From Zoogloea oleivorans (GTDB lineage Bacteria; Pseudomonadota; Gammaproteobacteria; Burkholderiales; Rhodocyclaceae): DNA of 64,000 bases. Location: contig NZ_SDKK01000005.1 in assembly GCF_008107625.1 (NCBI RefSeq), positions 150,222 through 214,221 of the forward strand, in the 5' to 3' direction. The notes under the pieces are model-generated. The model was not told the origin of the DNA. It saw only the letters and a program-made list of their open reading frames with translations, and searched no databases. This document shows, in pieces, positions 6,914 through 16,827 of the stretch; the first letter of the stretch is position 1, and each line of letters starts with the position of its first letter. Made by a program: the position numbers and the translations under genes.

Positions 6914-7855
6914 TCAGTTCAGGCAGTAATCCACCGGCTCCAGCAGTGGCGGGATGTTGGTGTCCACGAGCGCTTCGCGCAGATTCACTTCAATATGCCG
7001 GCACAGGGCGTTGAGAGGCAAATCGTCCGGTCCGCTGCCGAAGGGCTGCTCGATGGCGTCGCCGACCGCATCCAGCCCGAAGAAGGTGTAAGCCACGAAG
7101 GTCACTACGAAGGGCGTGGTGGCACCGAGGGTGTCCACCAGCCCGAAGGGCAGCAGGAAGCAGTACAGGTAGGCGGTGCGGTGCAGCAGCAGCGCGTAGG
7201 GGAAGGGGATCGGCGTGCCCTTGATCCGCTCGCAGCCGGCGACGGCCGCGGCAAGGGACGACAGGGTCTGGTCTATGCCGCAGGCGATATTGGTGTCGAT
7301 GCGGCCGGTGTCGAGACACAGGCGCAGGTCGGTACCCATGCGCTGCAGCAGGTAATCCGGTGGGTTGGTGCTCTTCTGCATGGCCTCCCACTCTTCGGGT
7401 TGCAGGAAGGGCTTGGTGTCGGGGCCGGGAGGTGTGCCGCGCAGGTAATGCCGCGATGCGTGGGCGAGGGCAATGGCCCGATAGATGAAGCGCACCCGTA
7501 CATCGGCCAGGCCATTCGAGGCCAGCGCAGGGCCGTTCTCCTGCACCATCGACAGCACCTGGCGGGACAGGCTGCGGCTGCGGTGGATGAGCTCACCCCA
7601 CAGCTTGCGTGCTTCCCAGTAACGGTCGAAGGCCGCGCTGTTGCGAAAACCCAGGAAGATGGCCAGCGCCAGCCCGATCAGCGAAAAGGGCGCAGTGGTA
7701 ACGACGATCTTGTGATTGAGGAGTTCGCCGTGGGCGAGTGTGACAAGGATTGCCGTCAGCGCGTTGCCGGCCAGCGGGACCAGGATGCGCTTGAGGATCG
7801 AGCCCTTGACGATGAAGAACAGGTGGGGGCCGGTGGGGCGGTCACGGATGATCAT
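6914..7855 (-). CDS. Bestrophin-family (YneE-type) channel protein
   Basis: 313-residue membrane protein of the bestrophin/UPF0187 family, which in bacteria forms pentameric ion channels. Matching features: the N-terminal MIIRDRPTGPHLFF segment, an early helix, the conserved stretch SLIGLALAIFLGFRNSAAFDRYWEAR, WGELIHRSRSLSRQ, and the C-terminal TPFVVTFVAYTFFGLDAVGDAIEQPFG region (each quoted in part or read over its full span). The start at 7855 is chosen because homologues begin close to this motif; the frame continues upstream into the tRNA-Thr gene, which cannot be coding. It stands alone, and ion selectivity cannot be judged from sequence. Confidence 0.85.
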   Translation of the reverse strand: MIIRDRPTGPHLFFIVKGSILKRILVPLAGNALTAILVTLAHGELLNHKIVVTTAPFSLIGLALAIFLGFRNSAAFDRYWEARKLWGELIHRSRSLSRQVLSMVQENGPALASNGLADVRVRFIYRAIALAHASRHYLRGTPPGPDTKPFLQPEEWEAMQKSTNPPDYLLQRMGTDLRLCLDTGRIDTNIACGIDQTLSSLAAAVAGCERIKGTPIPFPYALLLHRTAYLYCFLLPFGLVDTLGATTPFVVTFVAYTFFGLDAVGDAIEQPFGSGPDDLPLNALCRHIEVNLREALVDTNIPPLLEPVDYCLN

Positions 7856-7926
7856 CGGGGCCTGGTATCGCAGCAGCGCACAGCGAAGAAATAACCGGGA
7901 ATGGACCGAGGAACTACAGGGTTCGG

Positions 7927-8001
7927 TGGTGCCCATGGGCAGGATTGAACTGCCGACCTCTCCCTTACCAAGGGAGTGCTCTGCCACTGAGCTACATGGG
8001 C
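7927..8001 (-). tRNA. tRNA-Thr (anticodon GGT)
   Basis: Cloverleaf on the minus strand: acceptor GCCCATG / CATGGGC, D-arm TAGCTCAG, anticodon stem CTCCC/GGGAG with loop TTGGTAA (anticodon GGT), T-loop GTTCAATCC and encoded 3' CCA. 75 nt. It lies 102 bp downstream of tRNA-Gly on the same strand and may share its transcript. Confidence 0.96.
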
Positions 8002-8103
8002 TGAATCACGCAAACGATGGGGACGCCCACCTTACATCTGACTCTCATGATTACCGAGAGTTAAAACCACCGACTTGGTGAGCCAGGTGAAATGCAGAAA
8101 ATC

Positions 8104-8179
8104 TGGAGCGGCAGAAGAGTCTCGAACTCTCGACCTCAACCTTGGCAAGGTTGCGCTCTACCAACTGAGCTACTGCCGC
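8104..8179 (-). tRNA. tRNA-Gly (anticodon GCC)
   Basis: Cloverleaf on the minus strand: acceptor GCGGCAG / CTGCCGC, TAGCTCAGTTGGTAGAGC D-arm, anticodon stem CAACC/GGTTG with loop TTGCCAA (anticodon GCC), T-arm GTTCGAGAC and encoded CCA. 76 nt. Confidence 0.96.
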
Positions 8180-8415
8180 TTTGTACGCCTTGCATGACGG
8201 GCATGCAAAAGAGTGCCGGATGCTCCGGGTGAGACAGCTTTTTGCTTGCAACTCTTCGCCTGATAAAGAGTTCATCAACCTGCAAAAAGCGAGGCCGAAT
8301 AGTATCAAGGGAAGTGGAAGGAGGCAAGCCCTGGCGCCGCCTTTGGTGCGTGGGTCCGTGCTCTCGGGGTGAAAAAAGGGTTTTTGTTATCATCGGACCG
8401 AACTGACAAGAAAGC

Positions 8416-8694
8416 GTGGTTAAGCCCGTGGATGCGTTTTTCGGTAATTTTTTTCTTGCACTGTTCCTTGCCGGACTGTTCCGGTTTTTGTGGACGATAT
8501 GCGGAATGCTTGTCCGGTCGAAGGATGTCGGGAATGCTGTCTTTGCGGTTGCGCTGCCGTTGTCGATGCTCTATTTGCTGATCGGCAAAATATTGCCGAT
8601 CGAGAGCTGGGAAGGCTTTGCCGCCGGGGCTGTCACGGGTGGACTGTGCTGTCTTGCCTGGGCGCGAATGCGGCCGGGCAAAGTGGTGCCATGA
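8416..8694 (+). CDS. Hypothetical small membrane protein
   Basis: 92 residues from a GTG start at 8416; a second GTG lies four codons later. Two or three hydrophobic segments (about 8-30, 40-57 and 68-82) suggest an inner-membrane protein. I do not recognise a family. The ribosome-binding site is weak (AAGAAAG). It is isolated between the tRNA pair and a convergent small ORF. Coding is plausible but unproven. Confidence 0.45.
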   Translation: MVKPVDAFFGNFFLALFLAGLFRFLWTICGMLVRSKDVGNAVFAVALPLSMLYLLIGKILPIESWEGFAAGAVTGGLCCLAWARMRPGKVVP

Positions 8695-8718
8695 GCCGCT
8701 TGCGTGGAGGCTGGTCCG

Positions 8719-8913
8719 CTATTTGCGCAATTGAAAACGCGCCCACCAGTTCAGGCTGGTGCGTTCTGGCGCGGCATGACTGAAGCCGATGAGCGACAGA
8801 AGGTGTTCCCGGCGTCGGTGAGCCATCAGCATTCTTCGCCTGTGTCGCGCAAAGATAATGCTGCCAACGAGCAGGGCACTGATGGCGAATCCAATCACAA
8901 CGTTTTCGAGCAT
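8719..8913 (-). CDS. Hypothetical small single-pass membrane protein
   Basis: 64 residues starting MLENVVIGFAISALLVG: one N-terminal transmembrane helix, then a strongly basic segment (ARHRRRMLMAHRRRE) that would lie in the cytoplasm. No family recognised. The start at 8913 puts the helix at the N terminus. It converges with the small ORF at 8416-8694. Confidence 0.45.
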   Translation of the reverse strand: MLENVVIGFAISALLVGSIIFARHRRRMLMAHRRREHLLSLIGFSHAAPERTSLNWWARFQLRK

Positions 8914-9064
8914 GGCAGACCTCAAGACTGCGAGCTGGCAATGAGTCGGCACAGCGCGGATGGATGCAAACAAGAAACCTTATCGGCCGTTTTTGGGAAT
9001 CTTTAAGTGCGTGCGGGTGCACGACTCTCCCTGCGGCCGGTGTTGGTGCTGATCTTGTTCCCTG

Positions 9065-10135
9065 TCAGCCTGCAACCCGGTTGCGTCCTTGCGCCTTGGC
9101 CAGGTACATCGCCTGGTCGGCGCGGCGTTGTAGGGCGGAGATGGTGCTGTCTGTCGGCAGGCTTTGCGACACGCCGATGCTGGCTGACACCTGAATCTGC
9201 GTGTCATCGGCAAGCGATATGCGCATCGCCTGGATTGCCAGGCGCAGCTTCTCGGCCACTTCGCGGGCGCTGTCGGCGGTGGTGTCAGGCAAGAAGAACA
9301 GAAACTCCTCGCCGCCGATACGGCCCAGAACGTCACTTTTGCGGGTGTGGTTGCCCAGCTCCTGTGCCACGGCGCGCAAGACGATATCGCCGGTGGCATG
9401 TCCGTACTGGTCGTTGATGTGCTTGAAGTGGTCGAGATCGATGAACAGCATGGAAGCCGTCTGCCCCTTGCGCTGGGAGATGCGGATCAACTGGTTGGCA
9501 ATGTCGCCAAACGCACGGGGATTCAGCAGGCCCGTCAAGGGATCACGGCTGGCCAGCGCGCGCAGTTCGATGTTGGACATGCGCAAGCGCTCGAAGGCCG
9601 ATTCCGAGCGCCGGGTATAGGTGAATGCCCCGAAACCCGTCACCAGCAGGCTGATGACCAGGGTGGTCAGTGCGTTGGGTGTGAAAGGTGGCGCCATCAG
9701 CGGCTGCGCCATGAGAATGAGGCCGATGGACAGCGCGGTCATCGTCAGGCCGGAACGCGACCCCAGCAGGACGCAGGAGAACATCACTGCCAGATGAAAC
9801 CACAGGACCCGCAGTTCATCGTTGGTGACCCAGATCAGCGCTGATGTGTAAGTCATCAGATTGACCAGGATGAAGGTCGTCGATATGGGCCGCAGCAGTT
9901 GTTTCCGATTGCGCAGGGCGACCATCAGCAGTGCTGTCAGGAGCAGGTTGGCCTGCGTTGCGGCGAGCTGCCGGTGCCCCAGTGAGTTGATGCCTGTCCA
10001 GTCGAGTCCGATGAACAGGCCGGTGGACAGCAGCCCCACCAGCATCAGCGAATTCAGGACGCGGAAGCGCAGTTCAAGGTATTCCTCGTCGGCCGCGAAT
10101 GTGATGCCACTGGTCAGCAGAAAATGAAAGGGCAT
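9065..10135 (-). CDS. Membrane-anchored diguanylate cyclase (GGDEF)
   Basis: 356 residues. The N-terminal half (about 25-185) has six hydrophobic helices resembling an integral membrane sensory domain of MASE type. The C-terminal GGDEF domain starts at ASRDPLTGLLNPRAF; its active-site loop is GGEEF (RIGGEEFLFFL), and RKSD upstream matches the RxxD inhibitory site. It should make cyclic di-GMP at the inner membrane in response to an unknown signal. Start at 10135 (MPFHFLLTSG); the frame extends upstream, but those residues look non-coding. Single gene between a small ORF and slyD. Confidence 0.88.
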   Translation of the reverse strand: MPFHFLLTSGITFAADEEYLELRFRVLNSLMLVGLLSTGLFIGLDWTGINSLGHRQLAATQANLLLTALLMVALRNRKQLLRPISTTFILVNLMTYTSALIWVTNDELRVLWFHLAVMFSCVLLGSRSGLTMTALSIGLILMAQPLMAPPFTPNALTTLVISLLVTGFGAFTYTRRSESAFERLRMSNIELRALASRDPLTGLLNPRAFGDIANQLIRISQRKGQTASMLFIDLDHFKHINDQYGHATGDIVLRAVAQELGNHTRKSDVLGRIGGEEFLFFLPDTTADSAREVAEKLRLAIQAMRISLADDTQIQVSASIGVSQSLPTDSTISALQRRADQAMYLAKAQGRNRVAG

Positions 10136-10231
10136 GAAGCGTGTGCCGGCGGGGTGTGTTTTGCGGACAAGTGTAGCAAAGGGCTCGGGATGGTACGCAA
10201 ACTGCGCGGCACCTCTGTGCGTGTCTACGGC

Positions 10232-10266
10232 AAGAAAAAACCCGAGGGGCCTGCGCCGCTCGGGTT
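10232..10266 (-). terminator. Intrinsic terminator after slyD
   Basis: On the minus strand, AACCCGAG pairs with CTCGGGTT (10259-10266 with 10239-10246) and is followed by a T-rich run. It lies 43 bp past the slyD stop. Confidence 0.8.
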
Positions 10267-10308
10267 GCCAATCCACACCCGTGAGGAGGGTGTAAAGAAT
10301 GTGGGCTC

Positions 10309-10794
10309 TTAGTTGCTGTCTTCCGGGTCGATGACGCTGCTGACAGCCAGCTCTTCGGCAGTTGCCGGACGTACGGAGGCAACCGTGCAGGTGAACACGA
10401 GGGCCTTGCCGGCCAGGGGGTGGTTGCCATCCAGCACCACTTTGTCGCCGTCGATTTCGGTGACGCGATAGAGAATGACTTCGTCGTCTTCCTCACCATC
10501 TTCCGGATCGCCCTCAAGCTCCATGCCGACTTCCAGTTCTTCCGGGAGGTCGTCGCGGGACTCGATCTGTACCAGTTCGGCGTCGTATTCACCGAAGGCC
10601 TCGTCCGCGTGCAGCCGGACCTTCACGGTTTCGTTGATACCCTTGCCTTCGAGGGCTTCCTCGATCTTGGGGAAGATGTCGTCGTAGCCGCCGTGGAGGT
10701 AGACCAGTGGTTCCTTGCCGTCATCGACCAGGGCGCCATCGGGATCGGTGACGCTGTAATTGAGGGTGACGACGCTGTTTTTCACTACTTGCAT
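10309..10794 (-). CDS. slyD: FKBP-type peptidyl-prolyl isomerase SlyD
   Basis: 161-residue SlyD-type isomerase/chaperone. Order: the first FKBP segment (VVTLNYSVTDPDGALVDDG), LVYLHGGYDDIFPKIEEAL, the inserted chaperone flap, and GNHPLAGKALVFTCTVASVR of the second FKBP segment. It catalyses prolyl cis-trans isomerisation in the cytoplasm and helps folding. The His/Cys-rich nickel-binding tail of the E. coli protein is absent; the chain ends SVIDPEDSN, so a role in nickel delivery is less likely. The flap is very acidic (EGDPEDGEEDDE). Monocistronic with its own terminator. Confidence 0.9.
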   Translation of the reverse strand: MQVVKNSVVTLNYSVTDPDGALVDDGKEPLVYLHGGYDDIFPKIEEALEGKGINETVKVRLHADEAFGEYDAELVQIESRDDLPEELEVGMELEGDPEDGEEDDEVILYRVTEIDGDKVVLDGNHPLAGKALVFTCTVASVRPATAEELAVSSVIDPEDSN

Positions 10795-10965
10795 GAGGGC
10801 TCCTAAGTTTCTTGATCCAGTGCGGAATTATTCCGCTGCAGGCTGCGCAATGGCGGCTTGCTGGAAGTTTTGGCACTTTAACACTGACAAATATGTGGAC
10901 GCATCCCGGTTAACCCGCCTCGGTGTCCCATCTCCCGGGCTGCTTCAAGGCGCCTGGTGAGTGCC

Positions 10966-11196
10966 TCATGGATGCCATTCCGAGTGACGCTGCAAACAGG
11001 CGCGAATCCGTTCAATGGTCTGCTCGACCGGCGCTCGGCGGGAAACTTCAAGTCCAAGGTCCCGGGCGATGGCATTCACTCTGGCCGGATTGAGCGGAAT
11101 GCCGCCGCGATCAATGGCCTGGATGAGTATCCGGGCCCGAGCAATCTCGGAGGGGATGTTGCGCTTGAACAGTCGCAGCCGAATCCAGGTGAGCAT
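10966..11196 (-). CDS. Conserved hypothetical protein
   Basis: 76 residues, soluble and basic. The segment AIDRGGIPLNPARVNAIARD followed by LGLEVSRRAPVEQTIERIR resembles a short protein I recall from other betaproteobacteria; its function is unknown. The start at 11196 (MLTWIRLRLF) fits that family. It lies 34 bp downstream of the REC-PAS-GGDEF-EAL gene on the same strand and may be the last gene of that operon. Confidence 0.65.
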   Translation of the reverse strand: MLTWIRLRLFKRNIPSEIARARILIQAIDRGGIPLNPARVNAIARDLGLEVSRRAPVEQTIERIRACLQRHSEWHP

Positions 11197-11230
11197 GGGG
11201 ATTTTGTTTGAGCGTTTCAACTTGCCGGCC

Positions 11231-14161
11231 TCACGTTTTTCCCACGTAGCCCAGGTGTCGCCAGCCTGATATCCAGGCGGGCAGGTCTGTCGCCGGCATC
11301 GGCCGGGCAATGCCGTAACCCTGAGCATCCTCACAGCCCATGGAGATCAGCAAGGTCGCATGCGCAGCCGTCTCGACGCCTTCGGCGATGACTGAGCGAC
11401 CGAAGGCGCGGGCCAGTCCAATCACGCCGTTGATGATTGCCAGGTCGTTGGGGTCATCCAGCATGTCGCGGACAAAGCTCTGGTCGATCTTCAGGGTTGC
11501 CGCCGGCAGATGTTTGAGATGGCTGAGCGACGAGTAGCCTGTACCGAAGTCGTCCAGGGTGAAGTCCACGCCGACGGCCTGGCAGGCTTTCATTACGGCG
11601 CCAACCTTGCCCAGGTCTTCCAGGCAGGAGGTTTCCAGGACCTCGAGTTGCAAGCTCCAGGGCTGCACGTTTGGATGCTCTGCCAGCAACTGGCTGAGTC
11701 GCGTGGCGAAACAGTCCTGCTGCAATTGCCGCGCGCCGATGTTTACGCTGACCGGCACTGCCAGCCCCCTGGCGTGCCAGGAGCTCATCTGCGCCAGCGC
11801 GGTGCCGATCACCCATTCACCGATTTCAATGCTGATGGGGTGATCTTCGGTGATCGGTAAAAACTCGGCAGGGTTCAGCAGCCCGCGTTCGGGATGCTGC
11901 CAGCGGATCAGGGCCTCGGCGCCGATCACTTCGCCGGACTTCATGTTGACCTTGGGCTGGTAATACAGCAGAAACTCGTGCCGGCTCAAGGCGAGACGAA
12001 TGCGCTCCAGGCTATCGTGCTGGATCTTGATGGCATTGTCCTGGGCAACATCGAACAAATGGTAGCGGTTCTTGCCAGCCTGCTTGGCGGCATACATGGC
12101 CTGGTCCGCGTGGCGCATCAGTACATCCGTATCGGAGCCGTCCTGCGGGTAGAGCGTGACACCCATGCTGGCAGAGACCTGCAGGCTTGTCTCACCGGAG
12201 ATCACGGGGTCGGAGACTGCAATCAGCATGCGCTCCAGTATCCGCTGACAATCCTCTGCCTGTTCCAGGTCGACCAGTACCGCCACAAACTCGTCGCCGC
12301 CTATGCGCGCGAGGGTGTCGCCTTCGCGCAGTGCCGATTTCATGCGTTGCGATACGGTGATCAGCAGTTCATCGCCCACGCCATGTCCATGGGTGTCGTT
12401 CACTTCCTTGAAGCTGTCCAGATCCAGAAACACCACCGCCAGCGAATTGTTGCGTCGCTGGCTCTGCAGCAAGGCCCGCTGCAGTCGGTCGGCCAGCAGG
12501 ACCCGGTTGGGCAGGTGGGTCAAGGCATCGTAGTGGGCAATGTGCTCCAGCCTTTGCTCGTGCTCCTTCATGGGTGTGATGTCGGAGAACAGGGCGACGA
12601 AGTGCTGTGTTTTGCCCGTGGCATCGCAGACGGCACTGATGGTCTGCATTTCGGCAAAAATCTCGCCGTTCTTGCGTCGATTCCAGACTTCGCCGTACCA
12701 GTGTTTCTTTTCGCAGAGACTCTTCCACATGGCTGCGTAGTCTTGAGGCGTGTGCCGGCCTGACTTGAGGATGCGCGGGTTCCGACCGATGACTTCCTCT
12801 TTCTGGTACCCCGTGATGCGGGTAAAGGTGTCATTGACCTCGATGATGGTGCCTTCGGCATCGGTGATCATGATGCCTTCGCGGGCATGGGTGAACACAC
12901 TGGCGGCCAATTGCAGTTTCTTGTCTGCGGTTTTCCGTTCGGTAACATCCTGGGCGATGCCGAGATAGCTGACGATCTCACCCGTGGCGGAGTAAACCTC
13001 CGTCACCACCAGTGCTACGGTCAAGTGCGAGCCATCCTTGCGCACATAAGTCCATTCGTGGCGATCCTGTCCTTCGGTATCGAGCTTGGCGATGAATACG
13101 TCGAATCCGGCAACTGGGCGACCCAGCTCTGCACTTAATGCTTCACCGCGTTGCTGTACTTCGGCTGCAACATGGAGCACTGCCGGAACGGCCTTGCCGA
13201 TCAGTTCATCGGCGCGATAGCCCAGCATGCGCTCGGCGCCCCGGTTGAAAATCCTGATCACTCCGTTCTTGTCGGTGAGAATGATGGAAAACTCGGAGGC
13301 GGCCGACAAGAGATCCTGGTATTGCCGGTTTGCATCTTTGATGGTTTCTTCGGCGGCCTTGCGCTTGGTGACGTCCGACTTGACGGCGACGTAATGGGTA
13401 ATCGCACCAGAGGCGTCGGTGACGGGGGCGATCAGGGATTCTTCCCAGTAGTGCTCGCCGTTCTTGCGTTTGTTGATCAGTTCTCCCTGCCAGGCCTGGC
13501 CGGCCTCCAGGTGCTGCCAGAGGTTCTGGTAGGTGTTTTGGCTGGTTTCGCCGGACTGGAGGATGCGCGGGTTTTCCCCGATGACCTCCGTCGCGTCGTA
13601 GCCCGTCATGGCGGTGAAGCCGGGATTGACGTACTGGATGGTGCCGTCCGGGTCGGTGATGACGACCGCCGCCGGGCCTTGCTCGATGGCGACGGTGAGT
13701 TTGCGCAGCATGACCTGGGTTCTGGCATGTTCCGCCACCTCGAGCGCCAGCTGATCGCGCTGGGCCATGAGTTGCCGGCGCAGTTGCTCGCGCTCAAGCA
13801 GATTACGGATGCGCTGGCGTGCAATGCTCACCTGGATCGGCTTGGTGATGTAGTCGACGGCGCCCAGGCCAAGTCCCTGGATTTCCGATTCGATGTCGTT
13901 CAGCGCGGTGACAAAGATCACCGGAATGTCCTTGAGCCGGGTGTCTGCCTTGAGCCGTCGACAGGTCTCGAAGCCATCCATGCCCGGCATCATGACGTCG
14001 AGCAGAATCAGGTCAGGCGGCATTTCCGCGGCCAGCGCCAGTCCTTGTGCGCCCGACGTGGCGATCTGGACGTCGAACTCCTCACTCAGTGCGGCACCCA
14101 GAGTCAGCAGGTTGGCCGGGGTGTCATCGATGGCCAGGATGCGGGAGTGACGCTCGTTCAT
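11231..14161 (-). CDS. REC-PAS-PAS-PAS-GGDEF-EAL cyclic di-GMP protein
   Basis: 976 residues. Receiver domain at 8-125 ([26 protein letters not shown]), then three PAS/PAC units, two with the [15 protein letters not shown] / [15 protein letters not shown] signature. The GGDEF domain has an intact RIGGDEF loop with an RxxD site (REGD). The EAL domain keeps [12 protein letters not shown], the metal-binding DDFGTGYSS and AEGVET. Both cyclase and phosphodiesterase activity are therefore possible. The receiver suggests control by the upstream hybrid kinase, whose stop overlaps this start as ATGA. Start at 14161 is chosen for that overlap; an upstream ATG at 14179 is the alternative. Confidence 0.92.
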   Translation of the reverse strand: MNERHSRILAIDDTPANLLTLGAALSEEFDVQIATSGAQGLALAAEMPPDLILLDVMMPGMDGFETCRRLKADTRLKDIPVIFVTALNDIESEIQGLGLGAVDYITKPIQVSIARQRIRNLLEREQLRRQLMAQRDQLALEVAEHARTQVMLRKLTVAIEQGPAAVVITDPDGTIQYVNPGFTAMTGYDATEVIGENPRILQSGETSQNTYQNLWQHLEAGQAWQGELINKRKNGEHYWEESLIAPVTDASGAITHYVAVKSDVTKRKAAEETIKDANRQYQDLLSAASEFSIILTDKNGVIRIFNRGAERMLGYRADELIGKAVPAVLHVAAEVQQRGEALSAELGRPVAGFDVFIAKLDTEGQDRHEWTYVRKDGSHLTVALVVTEVYSATGEIVSYLGIAQDVTERKTADKKLQLAASVFTHAREGIMITDAEGTIIEVNDTFTRITGYQKEEVIGRNPRILKSGRHTPQDYAAMWKSLCEKKHWYGEVWNRRKNGEIFAEMQTISAVCDATGKTQHFVALFSDITPMKEHEQRLEHIAHYDALTHLPNRVLLADRLQRALLQSQRRNNSLAVVFLDLDSFKEVNDTHGHGVGDELLITVSQRMKSALREGDTLARIGGDEFVAVLVDLEQAEDCQRILERMLIAVSDPVISGETSLQVSASMGVTLYPQDGSDTDVLMRHADQAMYAAKQAGKNRYHLFDVAQDNAIKIQHDSLERIRLALSRHEFLLYYQPKVNMKSGEVIGAEALIRWQHPERGLLNPAEFLPITEDHPISIEIGEWVIGTALAQMSSWHARGLAVPVSVNIGARQLQQDCFATRLSQLLAEHPNVQPWSLQLEVLETSCLEDLGKVGAVMKACQAVGVDFTLDDFGTGYSSLSHLKHLPAATLKIDQSFVRDMLDDPNDLAIINGVIGLARAFGRSVIAEGVETAAHATLLISMGCEDAQGYGIARPMPATDLPAWISGWRHLGYVGKT

Positions 14162-16827
14162 TCCGGCTTGATGCTCCATTTGCAGGTCATGGCGATGTCG
14201 AGCAGGCTTGCGTATGTCTGCTCAAAGCGCATTTCAGCCAGAGGTTTGCCGGCTTCCGTGATCCTGTCGGCGACCGCGGTATTGGCGACGAGGTGTTGCA
14301 GCTCCCTGAACTTGCCAAGGGCGTTGAACTTGTTGTGGGCAAGCAGCGGGAGTAGTTGGCCGAGCAGGGCTTCGATCTTCTCGACGTCAGGGGCCTGGCT
14401 GGCATCCGCTTGCCTGTCTGGCGCGGTCACGGTGGCTGGCTGCGGCGGAAGCCAGCGGGCGAGGAGCGCAGTCATGGCGGCCATGTCGATGGGTTTGGTC
14501 ATGAAGTCATCCATACCGCAGCGTGTCGCGCGCCGCCGGTCTTCCTCGAAGGCATCTGCGGTCAGGGCCACGATGGGCAGGTGCGCTCGGTGGTTTGCCG
14601 TTTCCCACTGGCGAATGCGCTCGGTGGCGGTATAGCCATCCATCACTGGCATCTGAATATCCATCAGCACGAGGTCGACCGCTTCGCCACGCATTACGGT
14701 CTCGAGCCCGAGCAGTCCGTTTTCTGCCACGATTACGCTCAATCCCTGCTTGCCAAGCAGGGCCGTGATGACCTTGCGATTGGTCGGATTGTCCTCGATC
14801 ACCAGAACCCTTCCCCGGAAATGCGACACATCGGCGTCAGCCTGCGTGCTGTCTGCCGCCTGCAGGGGATTGGCGAGCACAGCGGCCAGCCTGGCCGGAA
14901 TGCGAAACCAGAACCGGGAGCCTTTCCCGGGCGTGCTTTCGACGCCAGCTTCCCCTTTCATGTGCACGGCCAGACTGCGCACGATCGAAAGGCCAAGCCC
15001 TGTGCCGCCGAATTGGCGGGTGGTCGAACTGTCGGCCTGAGAGAAGGGTTTGAACAGGTGTGCCTGCTTGTCGGGGGAAATGCCGATGCCGGTATCGCTC
15101 ACGGCGAATTCCAGTTGGGCCGCATCCGCGTCACGCTGTATCTCGCGGGCCTCGATGCGTATGGCACCTGCCGCCGTGAATTTGACGGCATTGCCGATGA
15201 GGTTGGCGAGCATCTGGCGCAGGCGCTGAGGGTCTCCGTAATAGCGCTGTCGCCCCGGGCCTGACCAGGTCAGTTCGAACTCAAGACCCTTGGCGCTGGC
15301 GGCATGGTTGAACAGGGTCTTGATTTCGTGAAGAATTTCGGCCGGATCGAAGGCCACGGATTCCAGTTCGAGTTTGCCGGCCTCGACTTTCGACAGATCG
15401 AGAATGTCGTTGAGCAGGGTCAGCAGGGCGTGTCCCGAGTTCAGGATGGTACGTGTGTAGTCAAGCCGCTCTGAGTCCCTGGTTTCCGGCAGCATGAGCA
15501 GTTGTGCCATGCCGAGAATGCCATTCATGGGGGTACGAATCTCATGGCTCATTGTGGCCAGGAAGGCCGATTTTGCGCGATTGGCGGACTCGGCTTCCTC
15601 CTTGGCTTCACGCAGAGAGATTTCGCCTTGCTGCAATTCCGCCATCGTTTGCATCCGGTCGAGGAAGGCACCGACCCAGCGGGAAAGGAGCCGCACGAAC
15701 TCGATGTCGAAGTTGTCGAAATCGACAGCTCGCCCCGTTGTTGATGAGAAATTGAGGGTCCCGAAAATCTCTCCGCGAACCCAGATCGGAATCCCGATAT
15801 AGGCAGCAAGACCGAAGTCGCGCAAGCACGGATGGCCTGCGTATTCCGACGTGGTGGCATCGGGAATGGCGAGCAGGTCACCCCTGGCCAGGGTTTCGCT
15901 GCAATAGGTGACGCCGAGGGGAAAGCTGGCGCCGTCGACGAGTGTGTCGGGGGGCGAGGCTTGCGCGACAATCCGGTATTCGTCGCCCTGGATCCGGCTG
16001 ATGATGCCGAACTCCAGTTGCAGGTGTCCGGTGGCGACTTTCAGGGCACGACGCAGGGTGGTGTCCGGTTCGAGGCCGGCGAGGGCGGTCACATCGTTGA
16101 GCAGTCGCAGGGCGGACAACTGTCGCTGGAGGCGCGTCGCGTGGATCGTCCGCGCCGCTTCTTCGGCCCGCAACTGGGACACCATGTGATTGAACGCGGC
16201 AGTGGTTTCGGCGAGTTCGTCGTTGCCGATTACCTCCAGGTCGTGGGACAGGTTGCCGCTGGCAATGGTCTGGCTGGCGTTGCGCAGCAAGAGAAGCTGG
16301 CGGGTCAGGTAAGTGCCCAGAATCGATGAGAACACTGCCACGAGCAGTATTTCAAGCAGGGAAATGGATAGGGTCCAGTTGCGGGTCTTGGTGATCAATG
16401 CCTGCAATGGCGCAACATCGATGCCGAATTGAATCCGGCCGAATTCCTGCCCCGAAACGTTCATCATCACTTCACGGTCGTAGATCCCGTCGGTGACGTT
16501 CCAGATATTGTTGTCCGGCGCAAAGGTGCCGGCTGGCAATGCCCCGCGCATGACGAGAGGACGTTGCTGCTGGTCGAGTACCCGAACGTAGGCAAGATCT
16601 CCTGTGCCGAGAATGTCCGATACGACGCTTTCCAGTGTTGCGAGATCATAGGCAATCAGCGCATCGCGCACGCTCGCGCTGAGGAGGCGGGCTGTTGTCG
16701 CTATCCGGCGTTCGAGTTCCGCCTCGTTCGATGATTGCAATTGCCCGAGCACGCTCAGTCCGAGGATGGTCAGCAGAACCCCTTCGATCAGGGCAATGCC
16801 AAGAATCGTCTTGGTCCGAAATTTCAT
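14158..16827 (-). CDS. Hybrid sensor histidine kinase (Cache-like, HAMP, GAF, HisKA, HATPase, REC)
   Basis: 889 residues. A first transmembrane helix (7-29), a periplasmic region of about 135 residues resembling a single Cache-like fold, and a second helix (about 168-190) are followed by HAMP. A GAF domain (about 255-410) has [16 protein letters not shown]. HisKA has the phospho-acceptor His in [19 protein letters not shown], and HATPase carries N, G1 (DTGIGI) and G2 (GGTGLGLSI) boxes. A receiver has [12 protein letters not shown]. The C-terminal 110 residues resemble a poorly conserved phosphotransfer or spacer region. Start (16827) and stop overlap both neighbours as ATGA. Likely pathway: binding protein to kinase to GGDEF-EAL protein. 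Confidence 0.9.
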   Translation of the reverse strand: MKFRTKTILGIALIEGVLLTILGLSVLGQLQSSNEAELERRIATTARLLSASVRDALIAYDLATLESVVSDILGTGDLAYVRVLDQQQRPLVMRGALPAGTFAPDNNIWNVTDGIYDREVMMNVSGQEFGRIQFGIDVAPLQALITKTRNWTLSISLLEILLVAVFSSILGTYLTRQLLLLRNASQTIASGNLSHDLEVIGNDELAETTAAFNHMVSQLRAEEAARTIHATRLQRQLSALRLLNDVTALAGLEPDTTLRRALKVATGHLQLEFGIISRIQGDEYRIVAQASPPDTLVDGASFPLGVTYCSETLARGDLLAIPDATTSEYAGHPCLRDFGLAAYIGIPIWVRGEIFGTLNFSSTTGRAVDFDNFDIEFVRLLSRWVGAFLDRMQTMAELQQGEISLREAKEEAESANRAKSAFLATMSHEIRTPMNGILGMAQLLMLPETRDSERLDYTRTILNSGHALLTLLNDILDLSKVEAGKLELESVAFDPAEILHEIKTLFNHAASAKGLEFELTWSGPGRQRYYGDPQRLRQMLANLIGNAVKFTAAGAIRIEAREIQRDADAAQLEFAVSDTGIGISPDKQAHLFKPFSQADSSTTRQFGGTGLGLSIVRSLAVHMKGEAGVESTPGKGSRFWFRIPARLAAVLANPLQAADSTQADADVSHFRGRVLVIEDNPTNRKVITALLGKQGLSVIVAENGLLGLETVMRGEAVDLVLMDIQMPVMDGYTATERIRQWETANHRAHLPIVALTADAFEEDRRRATRCGMDDFMTKPIDMAAMTALLARWLPPQPATVTAPDRQADASQAPDVEKIEALLGQLLPLLAHNKFNALGKFRELQHLVANTAVADRITEAGKPLAEMRFEQTYASLLDIAMTCKWSIKPE

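Noticed and set aside
7927..8179. tRNA-Thr/tRNA-Gly pair checked as an integration site for a mobile element
   Set aside because: No integrase, direct repeat of the tRNA 3' end or foreign-looking block was seen next to them; the same holds for the tRNA-Lys pair at 17996-18188.
10822..10836. GCGGAA-TTA-TTCCGC inverted repeat upstream of slyD
   Set aside because: Only 6-bp arms and no known operator match; could occur by chance in this composition.
13151..14635. 494-codon plus-strand frame opposite the REC-PAS-GGDEF-EAL and kinase genes
   Set aside because: Antisense to two genes with clear catalytic motifs; spans their junction and shows no domain.
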